A DNA stretch of 29,568 bases from Acholeplasmataceae bacterium (GTDB taxonomy: Bacteria > Bacillota_I > Bacilli_A > Acholeplasmatales > Acholeplasmataceae). Positions 17,376-24,891 of this stretch are shown one piece after another. Where the stretch lies: contig JAFGTI010000120.1 of the NCBI GenBank assembly GCA_016934175.1, forward strand, positions 1 through 29,568. The letters run 5' to 3'. The stretch's first letter is position 1. The number at the start of each line of letters is the position of its first letter. Under the pieces are notes generated by a model that was not told the DNA's origin, ran no database searches, and worked only from the letters and a program-made list of their open reading frames with translations. The position numbers and the translations under genes are program-made.

Positions 17376-17927
17376 TTATAATATGCCCAATTCATCTGCA
17401 ATATCTAAGAAGATATCATTGATTGCATAATATTCTACATTGAGTTTTTGAAACATTTCAAAAGTCATTTTATCTAGTTTTTCAAACATGAACATTGGAA
17501 CTTCTTCTTTATTTTCAAGTTTTTTTACAACATCATGTTCAAAATCAATGAGTTTATCCATATCAACTTGTTCAAAATTTTCTACTCCAAGTAGTTCGTT
17601 TTGGAAATCAATTGTACTTAATAACAAGTTAACATCTTTTGCTCTTTGTTCAAGATTCTTAATATTGTTTTGATACGATTTCTTTAGGAGCCCGGTAATT
17701 TCCTCAATCTGGTCAAACATATAGTAAAAACCAGTTTCAAAAATTTGGTCTTCATCTTCACTATAATTTGCATCATCAATCAATTTATTATATAAATGGT
17801 CAATGACATCAATCACATGCTTGAAACGTATAATCAAATCAGAATTGCTTTCGACTAGATATTTTAACAAATCATAATTTTCAATTTTCCAATTTGCATA
17901 CTCGTGATAAACTCTTTCATCACGCAT
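17376..17927 (-). CDS. Unrecognised acidic helical protein, cotranscribed with fba
   Basis: I do not recognise this 183-residue protein. It has no signal peptide, membrane segment or cysteine cluster. It is rich in Asp, Glu, Lys, Leu and Ile with heptad-like stretches, so it is probably a soluble all-helical bundle with possible coiled coil around residues 75-105. The start ATG lies 12 bases after the fba stop behind an AGGTGAT site, so it is the second gene of the fba transcript and ends at the bidirectional terminator. Codon use looks like its neighbours. A role in glycolysis cannot be assumed from position alone. Confidence 0.8.
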   Translation of the reverse strand: MRDERVYHEYANWKIENYDLLKYLVESNSDLIIRFKHVIDVIDHLYNKLIDDANYSEDEDQIFETGFYYMFDQIEEITGLLKKSYQNNIKNLEQRAKDVNLLLSTIDFQNELLGVENFEQVDMDKLIDFEHDVVKKLENKEEVPMFMFEKLDKMTFEMFQKLNVEYYAINDIFLDIADELGIL

Positions 17928-17939
17928 ATCATCACCTAC

Positions 17940-18806
17940 TTATGCTTTATTTGCTGATCCAAATACTGCAATTTTTTCTTTAATAATGTCTTTCATTGCT
18001 TCATATCCTGGAGCTAATAACTTTCTTGGGTCGAAGCCTTTACCTACTAAGTCTTTGCCTTCTTCAATATATTTGCGTGTAGCTGCTGCAAAGACTAATT
18101 GAAGTTCTGTGTTGACATTGATTTTTGATACTCCCATTGAAATAGCTTTTTGAACCATTTCAGCTGGAATACCAGTACCACCATGAAGAACAAGCGGTAC
18201 ACCATGAGATACTTTTTTGACTTCTGCTAAAGTTTCAAAACTTAACCCTTGCCAATTTGCAGGATATTTCCCATGAATATTACCAATGCCTGCTGCAAAC
18301 ATATCTACACCTGTTGCTGAGATGATATCACATTCTTTAGGATCTGCAAGTTCGCCCATTCCAATAACGCCATCTTCTTCTCCACCGATTGAACCTACTT
18401 CAGCTTCTACAGAAACACCTTTAGCATGACATGCTGCAACGATTTCTTTAGTCTTAGCTAGATTTTCTTCAAATGGATAATGAGATCCATCAAACATAAT
18501 CGATGTAAATCCAGCTTCAAGAGCCTTGTATGAACCTTCATACGAGCCATGATCTAAATGAACAGCTACAGGAACACTAACATTATAGAATTCGTCTAAT
18601 GATCTTACCATAGCCATGACTGTCTTATAGCCACCCATGTATTTAGCTGCACCCTCAGATACACCTAAGATAACTGGAGATTTTAATTCTTCTACTGTAG
18701 TTAATACTGCTTTAATCCATTCTAGATTATTAATATTAATTTGTGCTACACCATAGCCTTCTTTATAAGCCTTAAGTAGCATTTCTTTTGCTGATACAAC
18801 CGCCAT
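17940..18806 (-). CDS. fba: Class II fructose-1,6-bisphosphate aldolase
   Basis: Zinc-dependent glycolytic enzyme that splits fructose-1,6-bisphosphate into dihydroxyacetone phosphate and glyceraldehyde-3-phosphate. With the start at ATG 18804-18806 it has 288 residues beginning MAVVSAKEML, aligning with the known family start. That start has AAGGAGG at good spacing, while an upstream in-frame ATG (18881) would place the promoter inside the gene. The active site shows HLDHG with catalytic D85 and zinc ligand H86, plus H178 and H208, and the phosphate-binding HGGTG and NVNTE loops. It has its own consensus promoter and is followed by a small unknown gene. Confidence 0.97.
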   Translation of the reverse strand: MAVVSAKEMLLKAYKEGYGVAQININNLEWIKAVLTTVEELKSPVILGVSEGAAKYMGGYKTVMAMVRSLDEFYNVSVPVAVHLDHGSYEGSYKALEAGFTSIMFDGSHYPFEENLAKTKEIVAACHAKGVSVEAEVGSIGGEEDGVIGMGELADPKECDIISATGVDMFAAGIGNIHGKYPANWQGLSFETLAEVKKVSHGVPLVLHGGTGIPAEMVQKAISMGVSKINVNTELQLVFAAATRKYIEEGKDLVGKGFDPRKLLAPGYEAMKDIIKEKIAVFGSANKA

Positions 18807-18839
18807 AATTTTATTCCTCCTTAGAATTTGGTCAAGTCT

Positions 18840-18868
18840 ATTATAATACAAAGCCATATTTTTAGCAA
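18840..18868 (-). promoter_or_regulatory. fba promoter
   Basis: Minus strand TTGCTA (18863-18868), 17-base spacer, TATAAT (18840-18845). A near-consensus vegetative promoter, about 33 bases before the chosen fba start. Confidence 0.85.
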
Positions 18869-18896
18869 TGAATAAAACCAAGTAATTCTTCTTATA

Positions 18897-20504
18897 TTAT
18901 GCTTTATTAATATGGTGAATTGATGCTTCAATAAAATCTTTAAATAGTGGATGTGGTCTGAGTGGTCTTGAAAGAAACTCTGGGTGAAATTGAACTGCCA
19001 AAAACCATGGGTGGTTTTTAAGTTCAATCATTTCAACTAAGTGATATTCACTATTATATCCTGATAAGATCATTTCACTTTCTTCAAATCTATCAAGATA
19101 TAAATTATTGAATTCGTAACGATGTCTATGTCTTTCCTTCACGAGCTTCTTCTGATAAGCATGATAAGCTTTTGTTCCTTCTTGTATTTCGCAATCATAG
19201 AGCCCTAAACGTAGTGTTCCACCCATATCCTCATCAGATAATCTTCCTCTTTGAAGAGAAATAACAGGATCTTGAGTATCCGGATTAATTTCTGTTGAGT
19301 TTGCTCCAGAAATATTTAATACCTTTTGTGCATATTCTATAACTGCAAGTTGCATACCATAGCATAAGCCAAAGAAAGGTACATTGTTTTCTCTTGCATA
19401 AGTAATTGCTGCCATTTTTCCTTCAGTCGCTCTTTTACCGAAACCTCCAGGAACTAATATACCGTCACAATCCTTTAAACGTTCAACTACATTATTTTCG
19501 TCTATTTCATCTGCGTTTATCCAGTGAATTTTCACGTTATAATTATGTGCATATCCTGCATGTCTTAAGGATTCGCTTACTGAAAGATACGCATCATGGA
19601 GTTGTACATATTTTCCTACTAACGCAATATTAACTTCTTTAGTTAAGTGTTTAATTCTGTAAATTAAGTCAACCCAAGGAGTGATATCAGCAGGTTGCTT
19701 ATCGTAACCGAAATGTTTTAATATCCAATCGTCAATTTTTTGATTATATAGATTAACGATAACTTCATATAACACCGATACATCAAGAGATTCGAAAACT
19801 GCATGTGTATCAACATCACAGAATAATGCAATCTTTTCTTTGACTTGATCAGAGATACTCATTTCACTTCTTAACATGATGATATCAGGATGGATTCCTA
19901 AACTCATTAATTCTTTAACACTATGTTGTGTAGGCTTCGTTTTAATCTCGTTTGCTGCTTTCAAATAAGGAACTAGCGTGTTATGAATATAGAGTGTATT
20001 ACTATATCCAAAATCTCTTCTAGCTTGTCTTATTGCCTCTAAAAATGGCAATGATTCAATATCACCTACAGTGCCTCCAATCTCAGTAATAACAACATCA
20101 GGATTTGTGTGTTTTGCAACATCAACTAATTTCTTTTTGATTTGATCTGTGATGTGGGGAATCACCTGAACTGTTGCTCCTAAATAGTCACCCCTTCGTT
20201 CTCTTTTCATCACAGTTTGATAAATCTTACCTGTTGTGATACTTGAGTGTCTATTTAAATTTTCATCAATGAAACGTTCATAATGGCCTAAATCTAGATC
20301 TGTTTCTGCACCGTCATCGGTCACAAAAACTTCACCATGTTGATATGGACTCATGGTCCCTGGATCTACATTGATGTAGGGATCGAATTTTTGCATAAAA
20401 ACTTTGAGCCCTCTACTTTTTAGTAGTTGTCCAATTGCTGACGCAGTAATACCCTTACCTAGACTTGAAACAACCCCGCCTGTAACAAAAATATATTTAG
20501 CCAT
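18897..20504 (-). CDS. pyrG: CTP synthase
   Basis: Makes CTP from UTP, ATP and glutamine. The protein is 535 residues from ATG at 20502-20504, which has GGAGG five bases upstream; an ATG four codons earlier has no such site. The N-terminal synthetase domain starts MAKYIFVTGG with the P-loop SSLGKGIT (13-20), and continues through EIGGTVGDIES. The C-terminal class I glutamine amidotransferase domain has the nucleophile C381 in FGLCYGMQ, with H507 and E509 in QFHPEF. All catalytic residues are present. It has its own promoter and a short leader that looks like a CTP-sensing attenuator (see 20525-20566). No terminator is obvious in the 28 bases before the fba promoter. Confidence 0.98.
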   Translation of the reverse strand: MAKYIFVTGGVVSSLGKGITASAIGQLLKSRGLKVFMQKFDPYINVDPGTMSPYQHGEVFVTDDGAETDLDLGHYERFIDENLNRHSSITTGKIYQTVMKRERRGDYLGATVQVIPHITDQIKKKLVDVAKHTNPDVVITEIGGTVGDIESLPFLEAIRQARRDFGYSNTLYIHNTLVPYLKAANEIKTKPTQHSVKELMSLGIHPDIIMLRSEMSISDQVKEKIALFCDVDTHAVFESLDVSVLYEVIVNLYNQKIDDWILKHFGYDKQPADITPWVDLIYRIKHLTKEVNIALVGKYVQLHDAYLSVSESLRHAGYAHNYNVKIHWINADEIDENNVVERLKDCDGILVPGGFGKRATEGKMAAITYARENNVPFFGLCYGMQLAVIEYAQKVLNISGANSTEINPDTQDPVISLQRGRLSDEDMGGTLRLGLYDCEIQEGTKAYHAYQKKLVKERHRHRYEFNNLYLDRFEESEMILSGYNSEYHLVEMIELKNHPWFLAVQFHPEFLSRPLRPHPLFKDFIEASIHHINKA

Positions 20505-20524
20505 TTTATCCTCCATTTTAAAAT

Positions 20525-20566
20525 AAAAAAATCTCCTATTCTTTTAGGAGACTCTTTGGTGTGCCC
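20525..20566 (-). promoter_or_regulatory. pyrG leader: CTP-sensing attenuator (reiterative transcription type)
   Basis: The predicted transcript starts GGGC (20566 down to 20563), seven bases after the -10 box. About 15 bases on comes a terminator hairpin, TCTCCTA/TAGGAGA (20545-20551 and 20532-20538 on this strand), followed by seven T. In Bacillus subtilis pyrG, a GGGC start lets polymerase stutter extra G residues when CTP is low; the poly-G then pairs with the pyrimidine-rich 5' arm of the terminator and prevents it forming. Here the 5' arm is UCUCCU, which poly-G can pair with. All parts are seen at the right spacing; the mechanism is inferred by homology. Confidence 0.85.
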
Positions 20567-20572
20567 TTGTTT

Positions 20573-20601
20573 ATTATATCAAATGTGTTGGTAACTAACA
20601 A
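20573..20601 (-). promoter_or_regulatory. pyrG promoter
   Basis: Minus strand TTGTTA (20596-20601), 17-base spacer ending in TGA, TATAAT (20573-20578): a -35 plus an extended -10. It places the start site on the GGGC of the attenuator. Confidence 0.88.
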
Positions 20602-20621
20602 TAACATTTTATATTTTTTAC

Positions 20622-21254
20622 TTAAACACTTAAATTTTTGAGGTAATAAAATTCATCATTTACTGTTTCAGGAATAAAACCCATTCTTTTTAAGTAATTC
20701 TGATGCTTTTCATTTCCTGGTTTTGTCAATAAAGTATCATATCCTTGAGAAATAAAAAAATCCTTTTGTCCCTCATATAAAAAATTACCAATCTTAAAAT
20801 CTCGATAAGCAGGTATTACATAATCAATCACGATTTCCAACGTTTTATCATTTCTAATTTTAGTAACAACCACCCCTGCTGGTACTGTATTTCTCAAAAT
20901 GAATAGTTTGATATATTTGGGATCTTCTAGATCTTTTTCAACTTCCATAAATGATTCAATATTTTCTTTATAGAAAGACATGAAGTGATTAAAATACTCA
21001 GTTTGATTCCCTAATTTCAATAATGTAAAATAATCTTTCTTTGAATACATTTGATACAAATAATATGTATTAATGATTACAATACCCAAATTCATGACCC
21101 CCACAGGAAGTGCATGAATTAAAAATCCATAAACGGAAAAAATAACAGATCCAATAAGATTAATCCATCTCAATCTTTTTACTGAGCTCATTAAAAGTGA
21201 TATTAATACAATCAATGAAGCTATATAGCCGATATACTCTAAATAATTACCCAA
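20622..21254 (-). CDS. Membrane protein with YgjV-like N-terminus fused to a GNAT acetyltransferase domain
   Basis: About 210 residues. The first third is hydrophobic, with three predicted helices (about 5-23, 29-46 and 48-70) and the short loops of YgjV/PQ-loop-like small membrane proteins. The rest (about 107-202) looks like a GNAT fold: paired strands, then the acetyl-CoA motif region VIPAYRDFKIGNFLYEG and a late NYLKRMGF helix-strand. The acetyltransferase would face one side of the membrane; substrate unknown. The start is uncertain: the frame extends to GTG 21263, but the AAAGGG ribosome site overlaps that codon, so TTG at 21254 (8 bases on) is preferred, with TTG 21260 possible. It lies between rpoE and pyrG as its own unit. 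Domain names are from pattern recognition and were not searched. Confidence 0.75.
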   Translation of the reverse strand: MGNYLEYIGYIASLIVLISLLMSSVKRLRWINLIGSVIFSVYGFLIHALPVGVMNLGIVIINTYYLYQMYSKKDYFTLLKLGNQTEYFNHFMSFYKENIESFMEVEKDLEDPKYIKLFILRNTVPAGVVVTKIRNDKTLEIVIDYVIPAYRDFKIGNFLYEGQKDFFISQGYDTLLTKPGNEKHQNYLKRMGFIPETVNDEFYYLKNLSV

Positions 21255-21278
21255 GTTCAACACCCTTTCTTTATTCTC

Positions 21279-21284
21279 ATTATA
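21279..21284 (-). promoter_or_regulatory. Likely -10 box for the membrane-GNAT gene
   Basis: Minus strand TATAAT about 25 bases before the preferred start, downstream of the rpoE terminator. No good -35 is seen. Confidence 0.45.
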
Positions 21285-21306
21285 AACCTATTTCTTTAAA
21301 CCCATT

Positions 21307-21336
21307 AAAAAAGGTATACGTAGCCTACGCATACCT
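21307..21336 (-). terminator. Very strong rpoE terminator
   Basis: The 25-base palindrome AGGTATGCGTAG-G-CTACGTATACCT on this strand pairs over 12 bp with one G-T, followed by six T. It lies 20 bases after the rpoE stop. Confidence 0.92.
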
Positions 21337-21356
21337 AAGGGTTCATATTCTATCTA

Positions 21357-21914
21357 TTACTCATCATACATATCTTCATAATCATCCATAATTTCATTAT
21401 AGTCATCTTCATCATAGTCAGCATCATCAAACTCTACTTCTGGATCATCATCTACATCGTCATCATCCGTAGACTTGACAGGTAGTTCAATATCAATATA
21501 TGCTTTTTCTTCTTTAATTTCTTCTTTGACTTCTTCGTCAAGATCTTCTTCATCATCTTCATCAACTTCAACTTCTTTTTCTTCTTCTTCTTCAAGAACA
21601 AACTCAGTAAAGTCTAAATCTTCTTCAACGTCTTCCTCTATTTCTTCGGCATGAACAAATGCGAAACCATCTTTATCCCATAGTTCTAAGTTTCTTTCTT
21701 TTAAATCCCATTGATCATCCCCACAATACACAAATTTAGCACTTTGCGTAATATCCATGTAGAGTTGCGTTAATTTATCAATATCTTCTAAAGAAACTTC
21801 CTTGATTTCAGCAACACTTTGAATAAGTTGTTGAATTGTCAGAGGGCTGCCTTTTTCCTTAAGTAATGCTTCAGCAACATCCAGCATAGCCAGTGATTTT
21901 AATTTATCGTTCAT
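21357..21914 (-). CDS. rpoE: DNA-directed RNA polymerase delta subunit
   Basis: Gram-positive-specific RNA polymerase subunit that promotes enzyme recycling and sensitivity to initiating nucleotide levels. The 185-residue protein has an N-terminal HARE-HTH domain (about 1-90, with SPLTIQQLI and CGDDQWDLKERN near its ends). The C-terminal half is an extremely acidic, disordered tail of Glu/Asp runs, as in Bacillus delta. The tail includes a less acidic island (about 135-150, KAYIDIELPVKST). ATG at 21912-21914 has AGGAGG upstream. Its own consensus promoter and strong terminator make it monocistronic. Adjacency to pyrG, with one gene in between, echoes the rpoE-pyrG neighbourhood of Bacillus. 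Confidence 0.95.
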   Translation of the reverse strand: MNDKLKSLAMLDVAEALLKEKGSPLTIQQLIQSVAEIKEVSLEDIDKLTQLYMDITQSAKFVYCGDDQWDLKERNLELWDKDGFAFVHAEEIEEDVEEDLDFTEFVLEEEEEKEVEVDEDDEEDLDEEVKEEIKEEKAYIDIELPVKSTDDDDVDDDPEVEFDDADYDEDDYNEIMDDYEDMYDE

Positions 21915-21937
21915 TTCGTCCTCCTAAAACCGTATAT

Positions 21938-21966
21938 ATTGTATACTAATCATTATGTTTTTGCAA
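21938..21966 (-). promoter_or_regulatory. rpoE promoter
   Basis: Minus strand TTGCAA (21961-21966), 17-base spacer, TACAAT (21938-21943). The -35 begins only a few bases past the end of the upstream small membrane gene. Confidence 0.8.
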
Positions 21967-21969
21967 GTA

Positions 21970-22242
21970 TTATTTATTTAATTGAGTAATTAGTAAAACG
22001 ATGGCAAGTATTACTGCAAGAACAATAAATAGCTTTAACATTTTTTTGACAAAGCTTAATGTTCCAAGAACCAAGATAATTCCAACAAAAACAGCACCAA
22101 CAATTTTAATAAGTTCTGGGAGTGGAGAAATGAATTGCTCATATAGCCCAATAAGTTTCCCATCAATATCTAATGCATTTTGCAAGAATCCGTTAAAATT
22201 TCCATATAATGTTTCAAAAAAACCTTTGATTACGTCAAACAT
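21970..22242 (-). CDS. Small two-helix membrane protein, unknown function
   Basis: A 90-residue protein I do not recognise. The N-terminal half (1-40) is amphipathic and aromatic-rich (FFETLYGNFNGF). The second half has two predicted membrane helices (about 42-64 and 68-87) joined by a short basic turn (VKKMLK), so both ends probably face the same side. AGGAGG lies about 6 bases before the ATG, and the gene starts 20 bases after recR, making it the last gene of the dnaX-ybaB-recR transcript. The strong ribosome site and clean reading frame support it as real. Confidence 0.8.
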   Translation of the reverse strand: MFDVIKGFFETLYGNFNGFLQNALDIDGKLIGLYEQFISPLPELIKIVGAVFVGIILVLGTLSFVKKMLKLFIVLAVILAIVLLITQLNK

Positions 22243-22262
22243 CGCGTTTCCTCCTAATAAGA

Positions 22263-22856
22263 TTACTCATATTTTCTTCTATTATCTACTGCTTGTCTCA
22301 GGGTGAGTTCATCAGCGTACTTTAATTCCGCACCAACTGGTAATCCCGAAGCAAGTCTTGTAATCGAAAGTGAATCTTTTGTGAAAAGAGATTTAAGATA
22401 TTTAGCCGTCATCTCACCCTCAACAGTTCCGTTAGTTGCTATAATCATCTCTTTTATTCCTTTGATTCGTTTTTCAAGTGTTTCAATATTTAAATCTTTA
22501 TCTGTGACTCCTCTTGAAAAATCAACTAAACCACCTAAAACATGATAAACACCATGATATGACTGCATCTTCTCCATGATAAATACATCCTTGGCATCTG
22601 CAACAACCATTAATGTTTCATGATCTCTATGAGGATTAGAACAAATATCGCATATCTCATGATCAGTAATCATGTGACATACTGAGCAATACTTAATTTC
22701 TTCTTTCAAACGTTTCAAGTGATCTGAAAATGCTAAAATATCTAAATCATCAAAATGACTAATTAAGTGCATTGCAAGACGTTCAGCTGTTTTTTCACCT
22801 ATACCTGGCAATTTTTGAAAATCTTCGATTATTTTCTTCAATATGTTTGGATACAT
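22263..22856 (-). CDS. recR: Recombination protein RecR
   Basis: With RecO (and RecF) loads RecA onto SSB-coated DNA at gaps. The 197-residue protein has an N-terminal helix-hairpin-helix (about 8-26, LPGIGEKTAERLA), a zinc finger with C57, C60, C69 and C72, and a Toprim domain from about residue 80 (TLMVVADAKD...) to the GLPVGAELKYADELTL block. Its ATG overlaps the ybaB stop as TAATG, so it is translated by re-initiation. The dnaX-ybaB-recR order is widely conserved. Confidence 0.98.
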   Translation of the reverse strand: MYPNILKKIIEDFQKLPGIGEKTAERLAMHLISHFDDLDILAFSDHLKRLKEEIKYCSVCHMITDHEICDICSNPHRDHETLMVVADAKDVFIMEKMQSYHGVYHVLGGLVDFSRGVTDKDLNIETLEKRIKGIKEMIIATNGTVEGEMTAKYLKSLFTKDSLSITRLASGLPVGAELKYADELTLRQAVDNRRKYE

Positions 22857-23146
22857 TAAAATCCAAGTCCCCCAAGACCACCACTAAATTGACCCATCGT
22901 TTCTTCTTGTTCTTTTTCAATTTGCTTTAATGCATCATTTGTAGCGAGTAAGATTGCATCTTGTAACAATTCAATTTCTTCTAAAATTTCAGGATTAATT
23001 TGTACATCGATGACTTGTCTTGTACCTTGCATAATAACTGTTACACCACTTGCTTTACCAAAATATTCTTTTCTTTCAAGTTCTTCTTGTGCTTCTAGCA
23101 TTTGTTTTTGCATTTTCTTTAATTTGTTAAGCATATTTGGATTCAT
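22856..23146 (-). CDS. ybaB: Nucleoid-associated protein YbaB/EbfC
   Basis: A 96-residue DNA-binding nucleoid protein. The N-terminal helix starts MNPNMLNKLKKMQKQMLEAQ and the central strands contain VTVIMQGTRQVIDVQINPE, both typical of the family, which forms tweezer-like dimers. The tail is Gly-rich (FSGGLGGLGF). It starts 5 bases after the dnaX stop and overlaps recR. A role supporting RecR or DNA repair is suggested by the conserved gene order. Confidence 0.95.
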   Translation of the reverse strand: MNPNMLNKLKKMQKQMLEAQEELERKEYFGKASGVTVIMQGTRQVIDVQINPEILEEIELLQDAILLATNDALKQIEKEQEETMGQFSGGLGGLGF

Positions 23147-23151
23147 AATTT

Positions 23152-24798
23152 TTACTCCTTTATTGTTACTTTATCCCCAAAATATTCTTTTGCTAAAGCA
23201 ATAATTTCAGGTTCTTTTTTCTCTTTCGATTCTAAATCTATGTATAACTTAAGGTCATAGGGTGGTAATTTAGGCTTTTTCTGACCTTTTTTCCATAAGT
23301 CTAGATACACTTCTTTAATCACTAACCAATCAGTTTTAAGGATAGCTATATAGTCATCAATTAAATGATTTTTGCTATTAAATATTTCTAAGACAAGATT
23401 TTTAGTTTCTGGCTCTAATATACGTTTACATGAATTGAGATCATCGAAAACTAAAAGCATCGAATTTGAAACTGCTTCAAGTTGTGCTTGAGATAAAAGA
23501 TAGGCCACCATTTTAAGATGTGGTTTTGGATAATCTTTTAGATGGTTCCATCCGGATTGCATCAAAGCTTTTTTATCTTTATCATCATTATTCATTATGT
23601 TTTCAACTTCTTTAATTGTGACAAGCGGTTTTTTATTTGCCTTCACTATTTCTCTTGGTTGAATTTTGATTTGTTCTTTTAAATCTTGAATACTAGATTT
23701 CATATCCATAATGGTTGCTTCATAATCAATGGTTTTTAGTGTTTGGTGTTCCATCATTTTTATCAATGCTAGTTCAACATATGCACGTTTCTGATGTGTC
23801 CATTTCATGTCTTGTTGTAATTGATTTAATACATCCAAATAGAAATAAATACGATCAAATGAAAACACACTTAACAACTCACTGTATTTAGGTAATTCAA
23901 CTTGAATTGATTTTTCAAGTAAAATATCTCTTAGTGCTAAAATGAGATCATTAACAATTCTCGTAATTTCTTTACCTTCAGCAATTAGATCCTTTAGAAT
24001 CACCATTGCTTTACTAATTTCTTTACTTGATATTGCTGATAACATCTCTTGAAGTGCTTTTTTAGATACACTACCTGAAACTTGATGTACATCATCTTCA
24101 GTAATCGTCTCATCAGCGTATGAAATCGCTTGATCAAGTAGACTAATCGCATCTCTAAGTCCACCTTCAGAATTAATAGCGATTGCTCGAATTGCTTCTG
24201 GTGTAATGCTGATTTTTTCTTTAATTACGATTTCATCTAATTTTTCAATAATGTCAGTTGTTTCAATATTTTTAAAATCGAATCTCTGACATCTTGATAA
24301 AATTGTTGGTGGAATTTTATGGACTTCGGTTGTTGCTAATATGAAAATAACATGTTTGGGTGGTTCTTCTAAAGTCTTAAGTAATGCATTAAATGCTCCG
24401 GGTGTGAGCATATGAACTTCATCAATGATATAGACTTTATATCTACCAACACTTGGCATATATTTCACTTTATCTCTTAAGTCTCTAATCTCATCAACAC
24501 CATTATTTGATGCAGCATCGATTTCAATGACATCAGGAATGTCACCACGGTCAATACCTTTACAAACATCACATGTATTGCAAGGTTCATTGGTTGGTTG
24601 GTTCAAACAATTGACAGCTTTAGCAAATATTTTTGCTATACTTGTTTTCCCTGTTCCTCTCGGACCACTAAACAAATAGGCGTGGGCAATCTTTTCATGT
24701 AATAATGCATTTTGTAATGTTTTGATAATCACTTTTTGTCCAGATACTTCGTTAAATGCTTTTGGACGGTATGCTCGATACAATGCAACATATGCCAT
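23152..24798 (-). CDS. dnaX: DNA polymerase III subunit gamma/tau
   Basis: Clamp-loader ATPase that connects the loader to the replicative polymerase. The 548-residue protein has Walker A GPRGTGKT (45-52), a zinc module with C64, C73, C76 and C79, Walker B VYIIDE (122-127), sensor 1 LATTE (154-158) and the SRC arginine-finger motif ILSRCQRF. The C-terminal region past about 370 is divergent, as expected for tau. ATG at 24796-24798 has GCGAGGG upstream. It is first in the dnaX-ybaB-recR-membrane protein operon. No good programmed-frameshift signal is seen, so a single long product is likely. Confidence 0.97.
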   Translation of the reverse strand: MAYVALYRAYRPKAFNEVSGQKVIIKTLQNALLHEKIAHAYLFSGPRGTGKTSIAKIFAKAVNCLNQPTNEPCNTCDVCKGIDRGDIPDVIEIDAASNNGVDEIRDLRDKVKYMPSVGRYKVYIIDEVHMLTPGAFNALLKTLEEPPKHVIFILATTEVHKIPPTILSRCQRFDFKNIETTDIIEKLDEIVIKEKISITPEAIRAIAINSEGGLRDAISLLDQAISYADETITEDDVHQVSGSVSKKALQEMLSAISSKEISKAMVILKDLIAEGKEITRIVNDLILALRDILLEKSIQVELPKYSELLSVFSFDRIYFYLDVLNQLQQDMKWTHQKRAYVELALIKMMEHQTLKTIDYEATIMDMKSSIQDLKEQIKIQPREIVKANKKPLVTIKEVENIMNNDDKDKKALMQSGWNHLKDYPKPHLKMVAYLLSQAQLEAVSNSMLLVFDDLNSCKRILEPETKNLVLEIFNSKNHLIDDYIAILKTDWLVIKEVYLDLWKKGQKKPKLPPYDLKLYIDLESKEKKEPEIIALAKEYFGDKVTIKE

Positions 24799-24829
24799 CT
24801 GATTTTCCCTCGCTTTCTTTCTTTTTACT

Positions 24830-24838
24830 ATTATAACA
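24830..24838 (-). promoter_or_regulatory. dnaX operon promoter, extended -10
   Basis: Minus strand TGTTATAAT, about 30 bases before dnaX, the same nine bases as in the maf and tilS promoters. The -35 region is only AT-rich. Confidence 0.65.
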
Positions 24839-24859
24839 CATATTATATATTATAATATG
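24839..24859. repeat. Inverted repeat with outward TATAAT motifs between mnmE and dnaX
   Basis: CATATTATA and TATAATATG form a perfect 9-bp inverted repeat with a 3-base centre, directly upstream of the dnaX -10. There is no T-run, so it is a poor terminator. It could be a protein site or just AT-rich promoter DNA. Confidence 0.45.
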
Positions 24860-24891
24860 ACTATTTCATGATTTCTAAAAACTAATTTAAA

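Noticed and set aside
18807..18881. Longer aldolase start at 18881
   Set aside because: The extension has no family match, would swallow the consensus fba promoter, and the ATG at 18806 has AAGGAGG.
21500..21660. Repeated CTTCTT tracts resembling a microsatellite
   Set aside because: They encode the Glu/Asp tail of RNA polymerase delta, which is always acidic and low-complexity, so no separate repeat element is needed.
23569..23574. Run of six A in dnaX (minus strand) as a possible tau/gamma frameshift or slippage site
   Set aside because: In the reading frame it is GAT AAA AAA GCT, not the A-AAA-AAG heptamer, and it is shorter than the long A-runs known for transcriptional slippage. No downstream stem was evident.
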